A program made the translations under genes and the position numbers. Below are positions 45,115 to 54,288 of a stretch of 64,000 nucleotides of DNA, piece after piece. Positions within the stretch are counted from its first letter, which is position 1. Each line of letters begins with the position of its first letter. The stretch spans positions 1,798,001 through 1,862,000 of the forward strand of contig NC_014220.1 in assembly GCF_000092405.1 (NCBI RefSeq), given 5' to 3'. The stretch is from Syntrophothermus lipocalidus DSM 12680 (GTDB lineage Bacteria > Bacillota > Syntrophomonadia > Syntrophomonadales > Syntrophothermaceae). Under the pieces are notes generated by a model, which ran no database searches, was not told the origin of the DNA, and saw nothing but the letters and a program-made list of their open reading frames with translations.

Positions 45115-45330
45115 TCACTCCCTTTCCACTTCGATAACCAGATCTGGGCACATGCGGGCGCAGATCGCACAGCCGTTGCAGTTTTCCGGGTTAACCGCGC
45201 TGGCCGGGTGATACCCCAGACTGTTTATCCTGATCTTGTCGATGCCTATGACACCTTTAGGACAAAAGTGCACGCAAAGCTCGCACGCTTTGCACCGTCC
45301 TTCATCAAACAAAACTCTCCCCTGGGCCAT
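45115..45330 (-). CDS. korD: 2-oxoacid:ferredoxin oxidoreductase delta (ferredoxin) subunit
   Basis: A 71-residue 2[4Fe-4S] protein with CKACELCVHFCP and CNGCAICARMCP. It serves as the internal electron carrier of the complex. The ATG at 45330 follows AGGAGGAGAC. It is the first subunit gene after the P-loop gene and lies 4 bases before korA. Confidence 0.92.
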   Translation of the reverse strand: MAQGRVLFDEGRCKACELCVHFCPKGVIGIDKIRINSLGYHPASAVNPENCNGCAICARMCPDLVIEVERE

Positions 45331-45349
45331 AACTTGTCTCCTCCTCATG

Positions 45350-46015
45350 CTATAACCATTCCGGCCGCAAATAAAGCGTTAAGGGTTTGACCTCCGTGTC
45401 CGGTAACCGAACTCGAACCGCTTCGTAAAAGCAGTTCTCTACTACCAAGAAAACTACTGGTAAATTCATCCCCTGGGCATATTCCCGTACCCGTTCATGC
45501 CCGGAAATAATAATCTCCACGTCGGTATCGCCAGCCAGGTTAGGGTTGCTCACTATTCCGGTAAACCGCAGCCGCGAAGCCCTCTCCAAAGCATCTTTCA
45601 GCTCCGCAACCGCACCCAGTTCCCTCGCAAAAGAACGGTATGGATTAACAACCAAAAACATCTTGTAAGGACGGTCACGCATATAGGGACGAAGATATCC
45701 CAAGACCTGTGCTCCTACCTCATCGCCTCCCACATCCAGCACCATCTCGTTTTCCATTCCGAGGTAACCCACTATTTCGGGCGGCACCTGAGGCACGTCC
45801 CCGAAACGAAGCCGCTCCACAGGAGCCAGCAGTTTCACCCGGTTTACGCTTAATACCTTTTCCAATTCCCGCGAGCAGAAGTAGGGGTTTACCATGTCCA
45901 GGTCAGCCAAAACCACCTGCTCGCAGCTACGAACCAACTTCAGAGCATAATTCAGAGCGGTCTCGCTCTTACCGCTCCCAAACCCGCCGGCAAATATAGT
46001 GATATTGCCCAACAC
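45350..46015 (-). CDS. P-loop NTPase linked to the oxidoreductase operon
   Basis: A 221-residue MinD/ArsA-like P-loop protein with GGFGSGKSE (Walker A, K16), VVLADLDMVNPYF (switch I) and MVLDVGGDEVGAQVLGYL (switch II). It lies 20 bases upstream of korD on the same strand and is probably the first gene of this operon. It may act in cluster or cofactor insertion, activation or regulation of the oxidoreductase. I know of no defined function; the role is inferred from position. Confidence 0.8.
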   Translation of the reverse strand: MLGNITIFAGGFGSGKSETALNYALKLVRSCEQVVLADLDMVNPYFCSRELEKVLSVNRVKLLAPVERLRFGDVPQVPPEIVGYLGMENEMVLDVGGDEVGAQVLGYLRPYMRDRPYKMFLVVNPYRSFARELGAVAELKDALERASRLRFTGIVSNPNLAGDTDVEIIISGHERVREYAQGMNLPVVFLVVENCFYEAVRVRLPDTEVKPLTLYLRPEWL

Positions 46016-46201
46016 CTCTACCTTCCCGAATCCCTAATACTAATCGATAATATAGAATACATTACCCGCAAAAGCAACATGAAATTGCCGGGTTCGACTT
46101 TACCCGTCGAGCCAAAAAAATCGGCGCCAAGACTGGTGACCCGGCAGGACAAGTGCATTACAATGAAGTATAAGTAGATAAACGTCTTGGGGAGGATCGT
46201 A

Positions 46202-49200
46202 ATGTCTTCAGAACAAAGCGCAATTCTGGAAGCCTTATTTGATCAAAGCATAGAAGAAGCAGCAAAACAAGTGCAGACGATGCAGGACGTCGACCTCATC
46301 ATCGGTATACCCTTTTACAACGAAAAAGAAGTCCTGCCTGAGGTCTTGGCCCTGGTACAAAAAGGCCTTCAAGATATCGAGCCTCTTAGGGCTGCCCTTC
46401 TCCTCTGTGTAGGGGATCCGGCTGGAGCTGAAGTGCTGGAAGTAATCAACCAGGCAGGCTTGAACGTTCCTTTTTGCGGGTTCCTGATGAAACCCGGTAT
46501 CAACGGACGGGGATCAAGTATCAGGGCCATAATTGAGATAGCGAACCTGCTTACAGCCGACTTGGTCATACTAGCTGCCGACCTTAAGCAAGAAGGATTG
46601 CGGGGTTTTCAACCCGACTGGATTCGCCGTTTGCTGACACCTATAAGAGAAGAACACGATCTGGCCGTAGGTAATTTCGAACGGCATCACTTCGAAGATG
46701 TCATCGGAGGGCTCTTCGCGGCTCCTTTGCTTGAAACCTATTACGGCTACCGGTTTCAAGATCCCTTGAGCGGTGTCTACGCCATGTCCCACGATCTAGT
46801 AGAAAACTATGCTATAGAAATCAAGTTTTGGACTGACATCACCCAGGGTTACGGCATCGACCCCTGGCTAGTCACCCGAGCTATTATTTGGAATAAGAAA
46901 ATTTGCGAAGTCAAGCTCGGAGCCAAACTGGCCGCTGCTTCCCTGGAAAAAGTTAACTACGTCTTCAAAGAAACCGCGGCTTCGCTCTTTACTTGCTTAA
47001 AGAAAGATGAAGACTACTGGACCGCTCGCCCGAGTTCCATAGCTCGAACTCCCGACATATCCGGGTGCGAATATCGCGACACTCCTTATGCAGCGTCTTT
47101 TTCTCTGCGAGACCTCGTTTTGACTTTCAAGCGCAGTTTCAATCACTACAATGTTCTTTACCGAAAAACTCTGCCTCAAGAAGTGTACAACGTTTTAGAA
47201 AAAATAGTTTATACGCCTACCAGAGACTTTAACCACACTGACCCGGTGTGCAGTTTCAACGCCAACATCTGGGCTCAGCTGGTCAACCGTTTCCTTATCC
47301 ATTACTGGTTTGACAACGGCATACAGCGGGATGACATTTTGAACGCCCTCACCTTCGCCTTTGACGGCAGGCTGGCCTGCTTTGTCTCAGAGTTAACAGA
47401 AATAGAAGAATCCTTTGGTAAGACCGCGGTCCCGGTTAGCTTACCGACCTTCATGAAAGCGGCAGCTAACGCCTTGAAAACCCAGCAAAGCGATGAATTT
47501 CGCGAACTGAAAGAAGACTTTACGAAAACTTGGTTGGAAAAAGCCCAAGAGATAAAACCTCCACTGACCCCAACTTATTACTTAGAGTTTATCCCCGGCA
47601 TGCCGGTCATCTTGCCTAAACGAATCGAAGGCAGGGGCGGCCGGGTCGTCTGGACGGAAGGTGTGTTCAATAGACTGCAAAACAAGTACCAGGATGCTTT
47701 TAACCGGTTTATCACTTCCGGCCTAGGGCTAGCACAAGATGCGGATCCCGGTACCATCGTCCGGGCTCTACGGGATTTTATGTACGAATTAGAAATAGTC
47801 TTAGAGCGCATGATTCCGGGAGATCTCTACGCCGAGGAAGGAGCAGAAGCAGTGGTACAAGGCATCTTCGGGTTGATGCCCATACCTAAGATGTTCAGCA
47901 TCAAGACCGATGTCTTCAAAGAAATGCTGCTCCGTTTTCCGCCGCTCAACGTCATCATTCCTGCCGGCTTCAAGACAGCCCGCGAGCTCATAGATAACAT
48001 GGATGCCCGTGATGCTACCAGCCTGGCCAATCTTATGGAAAACAGGAAATACGTGGACCGGGCCTTGTTGTGGATTCTGGACAACATTACGCCTGAGGAC
48101 ATGGCTGAGGTTGACATCAAGCCGATTGTCCTGGGGAGCAAGGTTCTGGGAGGAACAGTTCGTCAGGGCAGCATTTCTGATATCAACAAGATTACAACCC
48201 GCATAACTGTTAACCCCTTGAGCAAAGGACTAGGTGGCGAATTTCCGCGGCTGCGATACTGCCTGCATATATTGCGACACATAATGATAGCCCAAAACTA
48301 TTCTCTGCTCTGGAAAACGTATGCACGTGAAAAGAAAAACCTCGGTGAGAAAATCCGGAACTCCTTGATCGGTCGCTATCAGACCGACGCCTTTTCTGCT
48401 CACAATATTTTCGAGAATTCCCATCACCGGGCTTTGGTGAACATGCTAAGAGAACTGGCGCAAAAGCTGTGTACCCAAGATCAACTCGACAACGCGCGTG
48501 CCCTCGAGTTGATGGCTGAAAGCTATGGACTCAGCCAGATTCTTGATGATGGTACTTTCCTTCCCTGTTCTGCCTGGACCTGGGCCAGTTACAGTTATAA
48601 AGGAGGCAAAGGGATACCAACTCCTCTTTCCAGCCACGTAGAGGAAAAATGGTTCAACCATGACCTGCTCGAAGATATTTATAGTGAACTCGGCTATGAC
48701 GTGCAGGACATCATGCAACTGACGGTCCAACTCATCGGTGAAGGTAAAGCCAGCGAAAACTTGTTACAAGCACTGGTTGGCGGCATACCCAAAGACGTAA
48801 TAGTGGTACCACAGGAAATGGCAGATTATCCTCCAGCCAAGCCCCTGGTGAGATACGAAGGCAACCCCATCCTTTCTCCCATAAAAGACCATCCTTGGGA
48901 AAGCAAATACGTCCTCAATGCCGGTACCTTCCGTCTCAAAGATAAAGTCTATATCCTCTACCGGGCTTACGGAGATGATGAGGTATCGCGTATCGGGCTG
49001 GCAATATCTGAAGGTTATAACATCCTGGAAAGGCTGCCCGAACCGGTATACTTCCCGGCTGATGCCAAAGAGAAAAAGGGATGTGAAGACCCGAGGGTAG
49101 TAGTCATCGATAACGAGCTGTACATGGTATACACCGCTTATGACGGCCAGATTGCCCAGATCGCCGCGGCCTCCATCAGCCTGGACGACTTTCTGAACCG

Positions 49201-49804
49201 CCGTTTTGACCGTTGGAAACGAATTGGCCTGGCTTTCGAAGATATATGGAATAAAGACGCCATTATATTCCCGGAAAAGATAAATAACAAGTACGTTATT
49301 TATCACCGAATCGAGCCCAGCGTATGGGTCTCTTACATGGATGAACTGGCCTTCCCAGTTCCGAAAGAGAAACATGCCATCATATTCGGTCCGCGCTCCG
49401 GGCGGATGTGGGACTCTCTGAAGATCGGAGCGGGGACTCAGCCCATTAAGACCAGATACGGATGGTTGATGATCTACCACGGGGTAGATCGTAATCGGGT
49501 TTATCGTCTGGGAGTAATACTGGTGGATCACAACAACCCCGCGCGGGTTCTGTACCGTTCACCCAACCCCATACTTTCCCCCGAAACCGAATATGAAATA
49601 GGCAAACCGGGAGAATCGTGGGTCCCGAATGTCGTTTTCACCTGCGGAGCTGTTCCGGTAGAGGATAAACCTGTTCTCGGTGCCGAAGACGAAATCCTCG
49701 TATACTACGGCGCTGCCGATACGCACGTCTGTGTAGCTTCCGGTAAGGTCGGAGATCTTATTCCGGAGCCGGTGAGAAAATCCATTACCTGTTCGGTAGT
49801 CTAA
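46202..49804 (+). CDS. Glycosyltransferase fused to GH130-type mannoside phosphorylase domain
   Basis: A 1200-residue protein. Residues ~30-330 resemble a GT-A transferase of the mannosylglycerate/glucosyl-3-phosphoglycerate synthase kind (LIIGIPFYNEKEVLPEVLAL; AADLKQEG where a DxD is expected; GYGIDPWLVTRAI). Residues ~330-870 are helical and unassigned. Residues ~875-1190 match GH130 (YEGNPILSPIKDHPWESKYV, LYRAYGDDEVSRIGLAIS, GCEDPRVVVIDNELYMVYTA followed by YD, the expected catalytic Asp). GH130 enzymes phosphorolyse or hydrolyse beta-mannosides. The ATG at 46202 follows GGGGAGG. It is monocistronic. It may make and recycle a mannose-containing solute; the product is unknown. Confidence 0.88.
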   Translation: MSSEQSAILEALFDQSIEEAAKQVQTMQDVDLIIGIPFYNEKEVLPEVLALVQKGLQDIEPLRAALLLCVGDPAGAEVLEVINQAGLNVPFCGFLMKPGINGRGSSIRAIIEIANLLTADLVILAADLKQEGLRGFQPDWIRRLLTPIREEHDLAVGNFERHHFEDVIGGLFAAPLLETYYGYRFQDPLSGVYAMSHDLVENYAIEIKFWTDITQGYGIDPWLVTRAIIWNKKICEVKLGAKLAAASLEKVNYVFKETAASLFTCLKKDEDYWTARPSSIARTPDISGCEYRDTPYAASFSLRDLVLTFKRSFNHYNVLYRKTLPQEVYNVLEKIVYTPTRDFNHTDPVCSFNANIWAQLVNRFLIHYWFDNGIQRDDILNALTFAFDGRLACFVSELTEIEESFGKTAVPVSLPTFMKAAANALKTQQSDEFRELKEDFTKTWLEKAQEIKPPLTPTYYLEFIPGMPVILPKRIEGRGGRVVWTEGVFNRLQNKYQDAFNRFITSGLGLAQDADPGTIVRALRDFMYELEIVLERMIPGDLYAEEGAEAVVQGIFGLMPIPKMFSIKTDVFKEMLLRFPPLNVIIPAGFKTARELIDNMDARDATSLANLMENRKYVDRALLWILDNITPEDMAEVDIKPIVLGSKVLGGTVRQGSISDINKITTRITVNPLSKGLGGEFPRLRYCLHILRHIMIAQNYSLLWKTYAREKKNLGEKIRNSLIGRYQTDAFSAHNIFENSHHRALVNMLRELAQKLCTQDQLDNARALELMAESYGLSQILDDGTFLPCSAWTWASYSYKGGKGIPTPLSSHVEEKWFNHDLLEDIYSELGYDVQDIMQLTVQLIGEGKASENLLQALVGGIPKDVIVVPQEMADYPPAKPLVRYEGNPILSPIKDHPWESKYVLNAGTFRLKDKVYILYRAYGDDEVSRIGLAISEGYNILERLPEPVYFPADAKEKKGCEDPRVVVIDNELYMVYTAYDGQIAQIAAASISLDDFLNRRFDRWKRIGLAFEDIWNKDAIIFPEKINNKYVIYHRIEPSVWVSYMDELAFPVPKEKHAIIFGPRSGRMWDSLKIGAGTQPIKTRYGWLMIYHGVDRNRVYRLGVILVDHNNPARVLYRSPNPILSPETEYEIGKPGESWVPNVVFTCGAVPVEDKPVLGAEDEILVYYGAADTHVCVASGKVGDLIPEPVRKSITCSVV

Positions 49805-49825
49805 CTAATAAATAAAAATGACATA

Positions 49826-49856
49826 CCAGGAGATACTCGATCCGAGTATCTCCTGG
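49826..49856. terminator. Perfect hairpin between convergent genes
   Basis: CCAGGAGATACTCG (49826-49839) pairs perfectly with CGAGTATCTCCTGG (49843-49856) across a 3-base loop. T-rich sequence follows on both strands after several bases, so it is probably a bidirectional terminator. Confidence 0.7.
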
Positions 49857-49887
49857 CTGTGTCTTCCCGTTTTGCATTCGGATTCGT

Positions 49888-50742
49888 TTACAAAAGAAAG
49901 CAGCTTTCGTCAGCCAGAATTTCGCTCAGCCTAGCCATCATCTCTTCGACACTCTTGTCTGAGAGCCCCAGCGCGTGTAATGTACTGAACTCAAATGAAT
50001 AATCGAGTCCGTCCACCCCTAAACCTATCCCCATCATCATGACCATAGCATCAGCTAAATGAACAATCGAGGTTAAAGTAGAATTAATACGGGCGGCACC
50101 CGGCGAGTGATGACAAGCTATGGCTTCCACCAATCCGTCAGGGAGGTTCCACTTTTCTGCAATCCGAGAGCCGACCTGGGCGTGGTTAAACCCCAGGATC
50201 TTCTCCTCCGCTTCTATAAACGAGGTTCCATTCTTTTGAACACTGTCGATGACCTCCTGATATGCCTCCTGTAGGTGGCGGTTAAGTATAACCTTGCCTA
50301 TATCGTGGAGCAAGCCGGCCGTATATGCCTCTTCCTGGTTCCTGAACTTTACGGTTCTCGCTATCATCCGGCAAGAAATGGCTACCGCCTGGGAATGACG
50401 CCAAAGCTCTCCCGCCGGCAGCGCGTAGCCTTGCACTTCCCGATTCAAGACCTCACTAACAGAAGCAGCAAGAGCAAGACTCTTGATAGTTTGGAAACCG
50501 AGGAGTACCGTAGCTTCCGTTACAGTCCTTATCCTCCGTGGAAACCCGTAATACGCCGAGTTGGCCAACCTCAAAACCTTGGCGGTGAGTCCCTGATCCT
50601 GGGTTATCACCCGGTTGACGTCTTCAGCAGTCGAATCGGGATCTTCGGTAAGCTTAATAACCTGGATAGTCACGCTGGGCAAGGCCGGTATGTCATCTAC
50701 CGAGGCCACCAGTTGTTCCAGTGTGATGTTCGTCATCGCCAT
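49888..50742 (-). CDS. HDOD-domain signalling protein
   Basis: A 284-residue protein that is one HDOD domain (IPALPSVTIQVIKLTEDPDS; ITQDQGLTAKVLRLANSAYY) with HD-like residues in GLLHDIGKVILNRH. HDOD proteins appear in chemotaxis, c-di-GMP and developmental signalling as probable protein-interaction modules. AGCTAGGGGA precedes the ATG. It lies 4 bases after the next upstream gene on the same strand, so the two are probably co-transcribed. Confidence 0.88.
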   Translation of the reverse strand: MAMTNITLEQLVASVDDIPALPSVTIQVIKLTEDPDSTAEDVNRVITQDQGLTAKVLRLANSAYYGFPRRIRTVTEATVLLGFQTIKSLALAASVSEVLNREVQGYALPAGELWRHSQAVAISCRMIARTVKFRNQEEAYTAGLLHDIGKVILNRHLQEAYQEVIDSVQKNGTSFIEAEEKILGFNHAQVGSRIAEKWNLPDGLVEAIACHHSPGAARINSTLTSIVHLADAMVMMMGIGLGVDGLDYSFEFSTLHALGLSDKSVEEMMARLSEILADESCFLL

Positions 50743-50746
50743 TCCC

Positions 50747-51208
50747 CTAGCTTCTCTCTAACTTTCTCCTCATATACACCTTAAACTCTCTAAGTGCCTC
50801 ATTAGCCTTGAAAAGCAACCTTTCCATATCATACCTGGTCAAAACTGCCTGATCCGGTTCCAGCACCTCCACTTTACGAAACTCTTCTTTCACTATAAAA
50901 CGAAGGGCATCGTCTAAACTGTCAGCCCAGAAGGTTATATTAGCCGGAGCAAACCCCACCGTTTGCCCAGAAAACTCATCCATCACCGTATACACGTCCG
51001 GGCTTAAATCAATATCTTCAATATGAATGCCCTGGAACGGAACATTACGCAGAAAAGCTACCTTCTGTTCTCGCACCTCTTCCGCGACCTGTTCCGCGCT
51101 CTTGCCGCCGAAAAGCTTTCCGGCCCGTACCCCCTTGTAATCGAAACGAACTCTAATTCTCAGACCCTCCACCTGTCCCTCGTCACCTGCCTTGATGTTT
51201 TTCTCCAA
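50747..51208 (-). CDS. Conserved-looking protein of unknown function
   Basis: A 153-residue soluble protein. It has a beta strand pair at the start (LRIRVRFDYKGVRAG), a helix (SAEQVAEEVREQKVAFLRNV), acidic IHIEDIDLSPDVYTVMDEF and a basic C-terminal helix (KANEALREFKVYMRRKLE). I do not recognise the family. It lies directly upstream of the HDOD gene in the same orientation and may function with it. Confidence 0.7.
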   Translation of the reverse strand: MEKNIKAGDEGQVEGLRIRVRFDYKGVRAGKLFGGKSAEQVAEEVREQKVAFLRNVPFQGIHIEDIDLSPDVYTVMDEFSGQTVGFAPANITFWADSLDDALRFIVKEEFRKVEVLEPDQAVLTRYDMERLLFKANEALREFKVYMRRKLERS

Positions 51209-51288
51209 AACAAAGTGCTTGACCGATATGTGTCCAATTAGTGTACTTCGAGAAAAAAATCCATTTGTCCTTCCGTTTTCGAAGCGTT

Positions 51289-52038
51289 CTATCTAATTTG
51301 TCCTTTTGCTAGGTTCTGTAAATATTCCACCTCATCCTTGGTCAAATAGCGAAATTCCCCGGGCCGTAACCCATCTAGGGTTAGGTCGCCAAACCTGGTC
51401 CGTTTCAAGGCAACGACAGGATGTCCTACGGAAGCGCACATCTTCTTCACCTGGCGCTTTCGCCCCTCATGAATCCTTATTTCCATTAACGTCCGATCCT
51501 TTCGCTTTGCTAGTACTCTAACCTTAGCCGGGGCTGTCTTAACCGCGTCAATTATTACCCCTGCTCTAAGCCGTTCTATCGCCTTGCGGCTGACCATCCC
51601 CTGAACCCAAGCTTCGTACACTTTTTCTATCTCAAAGCGGGGGTGCGTCATCAGATGGGTAAAATCACCGTCATTTGAAAGCAAAAGCAGGCCCTCGGTA
51701 TCATAATCCAACCTCCCGACCGGGTACACCCGTTGGGTCACGCCCCTTAATAAGTCTACTACCGTGGGTCGCCCGTGGGTATCGGCCAAAGTACATAGAT
51801 AACCTGAAGGCTTGTTCAGTAAAATGTAGACAGGCTCCTCCCTGTGCAAAAGCCACCCATCCAGTTCCACTTGGTCTTTCTCTTCGTTTATTACAAATCC
51901 TAACTCCCTGACCACCCGGCCGTTGACCTTAACCCTTCCCGCTTGAATCAAGGTTTCAGCCTTGCGACGCGAGGTTATACCTGCAGCCGCCAAGTACCTA
52001 GCTAAACGCAACCGGTCCCGTTCACCCCTTATCCGCAC
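51289..52038 (-). CDS. rluB: 23S rRNA pseudouridine synthase (RluB/RsuA family)
   Basis: A 249-residue enzyme with an N-terminal S4 RNA-binding domain (RLARYLAAAGITSRRKAETL) and the RsuA-type catalytic domain. The catalytic Asp lies in VYPVGRLDYDTEGLLLLSND. IRIHEGRKRQVKKM is the C-terminal signature. It probably modifies 23S rRNA (RluB), although RluE/F-like specificity cannot be excluded. The start codon is GTG, overlapping the stop of the preceding small gene by one base. Confidence 0.92.
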   Translation of the reverse strand: MRIRGERDRLRLARYLAAAGITSRRKAETLIQAGRVKVNGRVVRELGFVINEEKDQVELDGWLLHREEPVYILLNKPSGYLCTLADTHGRPTVVDLLRGVTQRVYPVGRLDYDTEGLLLLSNDGDFTHLMTHPRFEIEKVYEAWVQGMVSRKAIERLRAGVIIDAVKTAPAKVRVLAKRKDRTLMEIRIHEGRKRQVKKMCASVGHPVVALKRTRFGDLTLDGLRPGEFRYLTKDEVEYLQNLAKGQIR

Positions 52039-52229
52039 TAGTTAGCCCATTGTTTAGATGCAAAAAACGCTTTTAGATCAGACACCGGAATGTGAATAAG
52101 GTTATCCTGGTCAATAACCGCCAATACCGCCACATCACGCCCCGACGGCTCTTCTTTATAAATATTCACTATACACACGGTCATCTGAACCCCATCTAAG
52201 TAAACGGTAAACAGATCCCCTTTATCCAT
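52038..52229 (-). CDS. Small protein of unknown function
   Basis: A 63-residue protein with alternating beta-type residues (DKGDLFTVYLDGVQMTVCIV; VAVLAVIDQDNLIHIPVSDL). GTGGAGGGATAC precedes the ATG at 52229, which overlaps the end of the amidohydrolase gene by 8 bases. It is probably a real operon member. No family recognised. Confidence 0.65.
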   Translation of the reverse strand: MDKGDLFTVYLDGVQMTVCIVNIYKEEPSGRDVAVLAVIDQDNLIHIPVSDLKAFFASKQWAN

Positions 52230-53373
52230 GACAAGTATCCCTCCACAGCCGCCCACCCACCAGTACGGCTTCAGCTCTGGCTTTGATTTCCAGTGGATGG
52301 TGGGAAAAAATCACAATATCCGCCTTTTTCCCTTCCTCAATCGTGCCTATTTCGTCTTGCATCCCCAATATGACAGCTGCCCGAGAAGTAATCGCCGCCA
52401 TCGCAACCTCTTCATCCAGTCCTTCCCTTACCGCCAGTCCCGCGCAAACGCTCAAATACTGAATGGGAATTACCGGGTGGTCCGTAATAAAGCAAAACTC
52501 GACCCCGGCCTCGTGAAGGCGCCGCGCGTTTCTGAACGAAACCTCCTTCAGCTCCACTTTCGCCCGATTGACCAAAAGCGGGCCCAATGCCACCTTTACT
52601 CCTCTTGCCGCCAGCTCGTCAGCTACCATGAAAGCCTCGGTTCCGTGCTGTATGACCATATCAATCCCGAACTCGTCCTTCAAACGCAAAGCAGTCAAAA
52701 TATCATCCGCTCGGTGAACATGTATATAAAGAGGCATTTTCCCCTGTAACACTTTACCCAAAGGCATTTGCTCGAATTCGTCTTTGGCTTTCAAGTCCTT
52801 AGGCTGATCTAATGACTTGGCCGCAACATAGAACGCTTCCCTTAACATGGCAGCGCTGGCCATGCGGGTACGCGGGGCCTTGTTCTGGGATCCGTAGACT
52901 CTTTTGGGGTTTTCTCCCAGCGCCGCCTTTAAGCCCCAAGAACTGCGGTAAACCATATCCAAAGGTCTGGGGCCCCAAGTCTTGAGCAAAGCCGCCTGCC
53001 CCCCGATAACGTTGGCACTTCCCGGCAATACCAAGACCGTTGTCACTCCGGCACGAACCGCATCGGTAAACCCGATATCCCAAAAATTGATGCCGTCCAA
53101 GGCCATAAGGTACGGAGTCAGAGGGTCTGTGGTTTCGTTCAGGTCATCCCCTTCCACCCGGTAGACTTCTTCCTCCAATCCCAGGTGGCAGTGGGCGTCG
53201 ATCAGCCCTGGGCACACGTGCTTATCAGCCGCCTCTATGACCTCGCATCCCGCGGGAATCTCCACGTCGAAGCCAACTGCCTTTATCCGGTCTCCGTCAA
53301 TCAAAACAGTCGCATTGTTCAGGACCCCGGCAGCTGACATCGTATAAACCCTACCCCCACGTATCGCTAGCAT
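52222..53373 (-). CDS. Amidohydrolase family protein (imidazolonepropionase-like)
   Basis: A 383-residue metal-dependent hydrolase with the metal-binding DAHCHLG, further ligands in HVHRAD and QHGTEA, and ITDHPVIP holding the catalytic Asp. The composite beta domain is present at both ends (AIRGGRVYTMSAAGVLNNAT; GTIEEGKKADIVIF). The sequence belongs to the imidazolonepropionase/isoaspartyl-dipeptidase-like branch. With no hut gene nearby, the substrate is uncertain. Confidence 0.88.
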   Translation of the reverse strand: MLAIRGGRVYTMSAAGVLNNATVLIDGDRIKAVGFDVEIPAGCEVIEAADKHVCPGLIDAHCHLGLEEEVYRVEGDDLNETTDPLTPYLMALDGINFWDIGFTDAVRAGVTTVLVLPGSANVIGGQAALLKTWGPRPLDMVYRSSWGLKAALGENPKRVYGSQNKAPRTRMASAAMLREAFYVAAKSLDQPKDLKAKDEFEQMPLGKVLQGKMPLYIHVHRADDILTALRLKDEFGIDMVIQHGTEAFMVADELAARGVKVALGPLLVNRAKVELKEVSFRNARRLHEAGVEFCFITDHPVIPIQYLSVCAGLAVREGLDEEVAMAAITSRAAVILGMQDEIGTIEEGKKADIVIFSHHPLEIKARAEAVLVGGRLWRDTCHG

Positions 53374-53463
53374 CCCAAACCTCCCGCATACTTTATCCTA
53401 TGAAAACTTGAAAACTGTCTTTCCCCGGTTCGCCCCAAAACCCGCTCCCAAAAACCGGCCTTA

Positions 53464-53502
53464 TAATTCTTAATTCTTAATTCTTAATTCTTAATTCTTA
53501 AT
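53464..53502. repeat. Heptanucleotide tandem repeat (AATTCTT x5)
   Basis: Five copies of AATTCTT. On the minus strand they supply the last codons (KN) and the TAA stop of the amidotransferase gene at 53491. Confidence 0.95.
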
Positions 53503-54189
53503 CCTTTCTCGGCCAGCATCGACCAACGCCTTGAACAGATTTTCCGAGACTTTATCCGTCATCAACTCCGGATGCCACTGCACCCCAAGAATAAAACGGT
53601 GGCATACCGACTCTACCGCTTCTATCACTCCGTCACAAGCAGTCGCAGATATGATGAGATTTTCTCCGATTTCTCGCACTGCTTGGTGATGAAAACTATT
53701 CACCCTTAAAGTATCACTACCAGAAATGCGATACAAGCGGGTGTCCCTTACTACCAATATACCATGAAAAGCGTGACTTGGGGGCGCTTTCTGCTGGTGG
53801 GAAATTCCTCCCGCCAAATGTTGGTACAGACTCCCTCCAAAAGCGACGTTTATGACCTGAGCCCCGCGGCATATTCCCAAAACAGGCAAATCCTCTTCCA
53901 TAGCGCACTTCATCAAGGCCAGTTCAAACTCATCTCTTGTTGGATCCACTGTTCCTAAATCAGGATGCGGCTCTTCGCCCCAGTTAACTGGATCAACATC
54001 CCCACCCCCGGCTAGGAGCAAGCCATGACAAGTTTCCTTGTATTCCGTTATAACATCTCTGTCATTCGTCGGCGGCAGGATTACAGGCACACCCCCGGCG
54101 TTCAGTATCTTGTCTATGTAGTCCCTTCTCAGGTAATGACGGTTTTCGTCCGGCTCAAAAGAGCAAGTGATCCCTATTCTTACCCCCAA
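53491..54189 (-). CDS. Class I glutamine amidotransferase-like hydrolase (PuuD family)
   Basis: A 232-residue peptidase C26 family enzyme with the nucleophile in GICRGAQVINV, the catalytic His-Glu in VQWHPELM and LAGGGDVDPVNWGEE near the N-terminus. Relatives cleave gamma-glutamyl-GABA or other gamma-glutamyl amides. Only the hydrolase domain is present. The last two residues and the stop lie in a tandem repeat. Confidence 0.9.
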   Translation of the reverse strand: MGVRIGITCSFEPDENRHYLRRDYIDKILNAGGVPVILPPTNDRDVITEYKETCHGLLLAGGGDVDPVNWGEEPHPDLGTVDPTRDEFELALMKCAMEEDLPVLGICRGAQVINVAFGGSLYQHLAGGISHQQKAPPSHAFHGILVVRDTRLYRISGSDTLRVNSFHHQAVREIGENLIISATACDGVIEAVESVCHRFILGVQWHPELMTDKVSENLFKALVDAGRERIKN

Positions 54190-54237
54190 TCGGTATTCCT
54201 CCCCGAAACTAGCTTACAACCGTTCTGAATAAACAGC

Positions 54238-54261
54238 GAAACAGGCGTTACTGCCTGTTTC
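54238..54261 (-). terminator. Probable terminator after mazF
   Basis: GAAACAGGC (54238-54246) and GCCTGTTTC (54253-54261) form a 9-bp stem with a 6-base loop downstream of mazF. The following T tract on the minus strand is short. Confidence 0.55.
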
Positions 54262-54288
54262 CTCTCATTTCATTCTTATGTAGATAAA

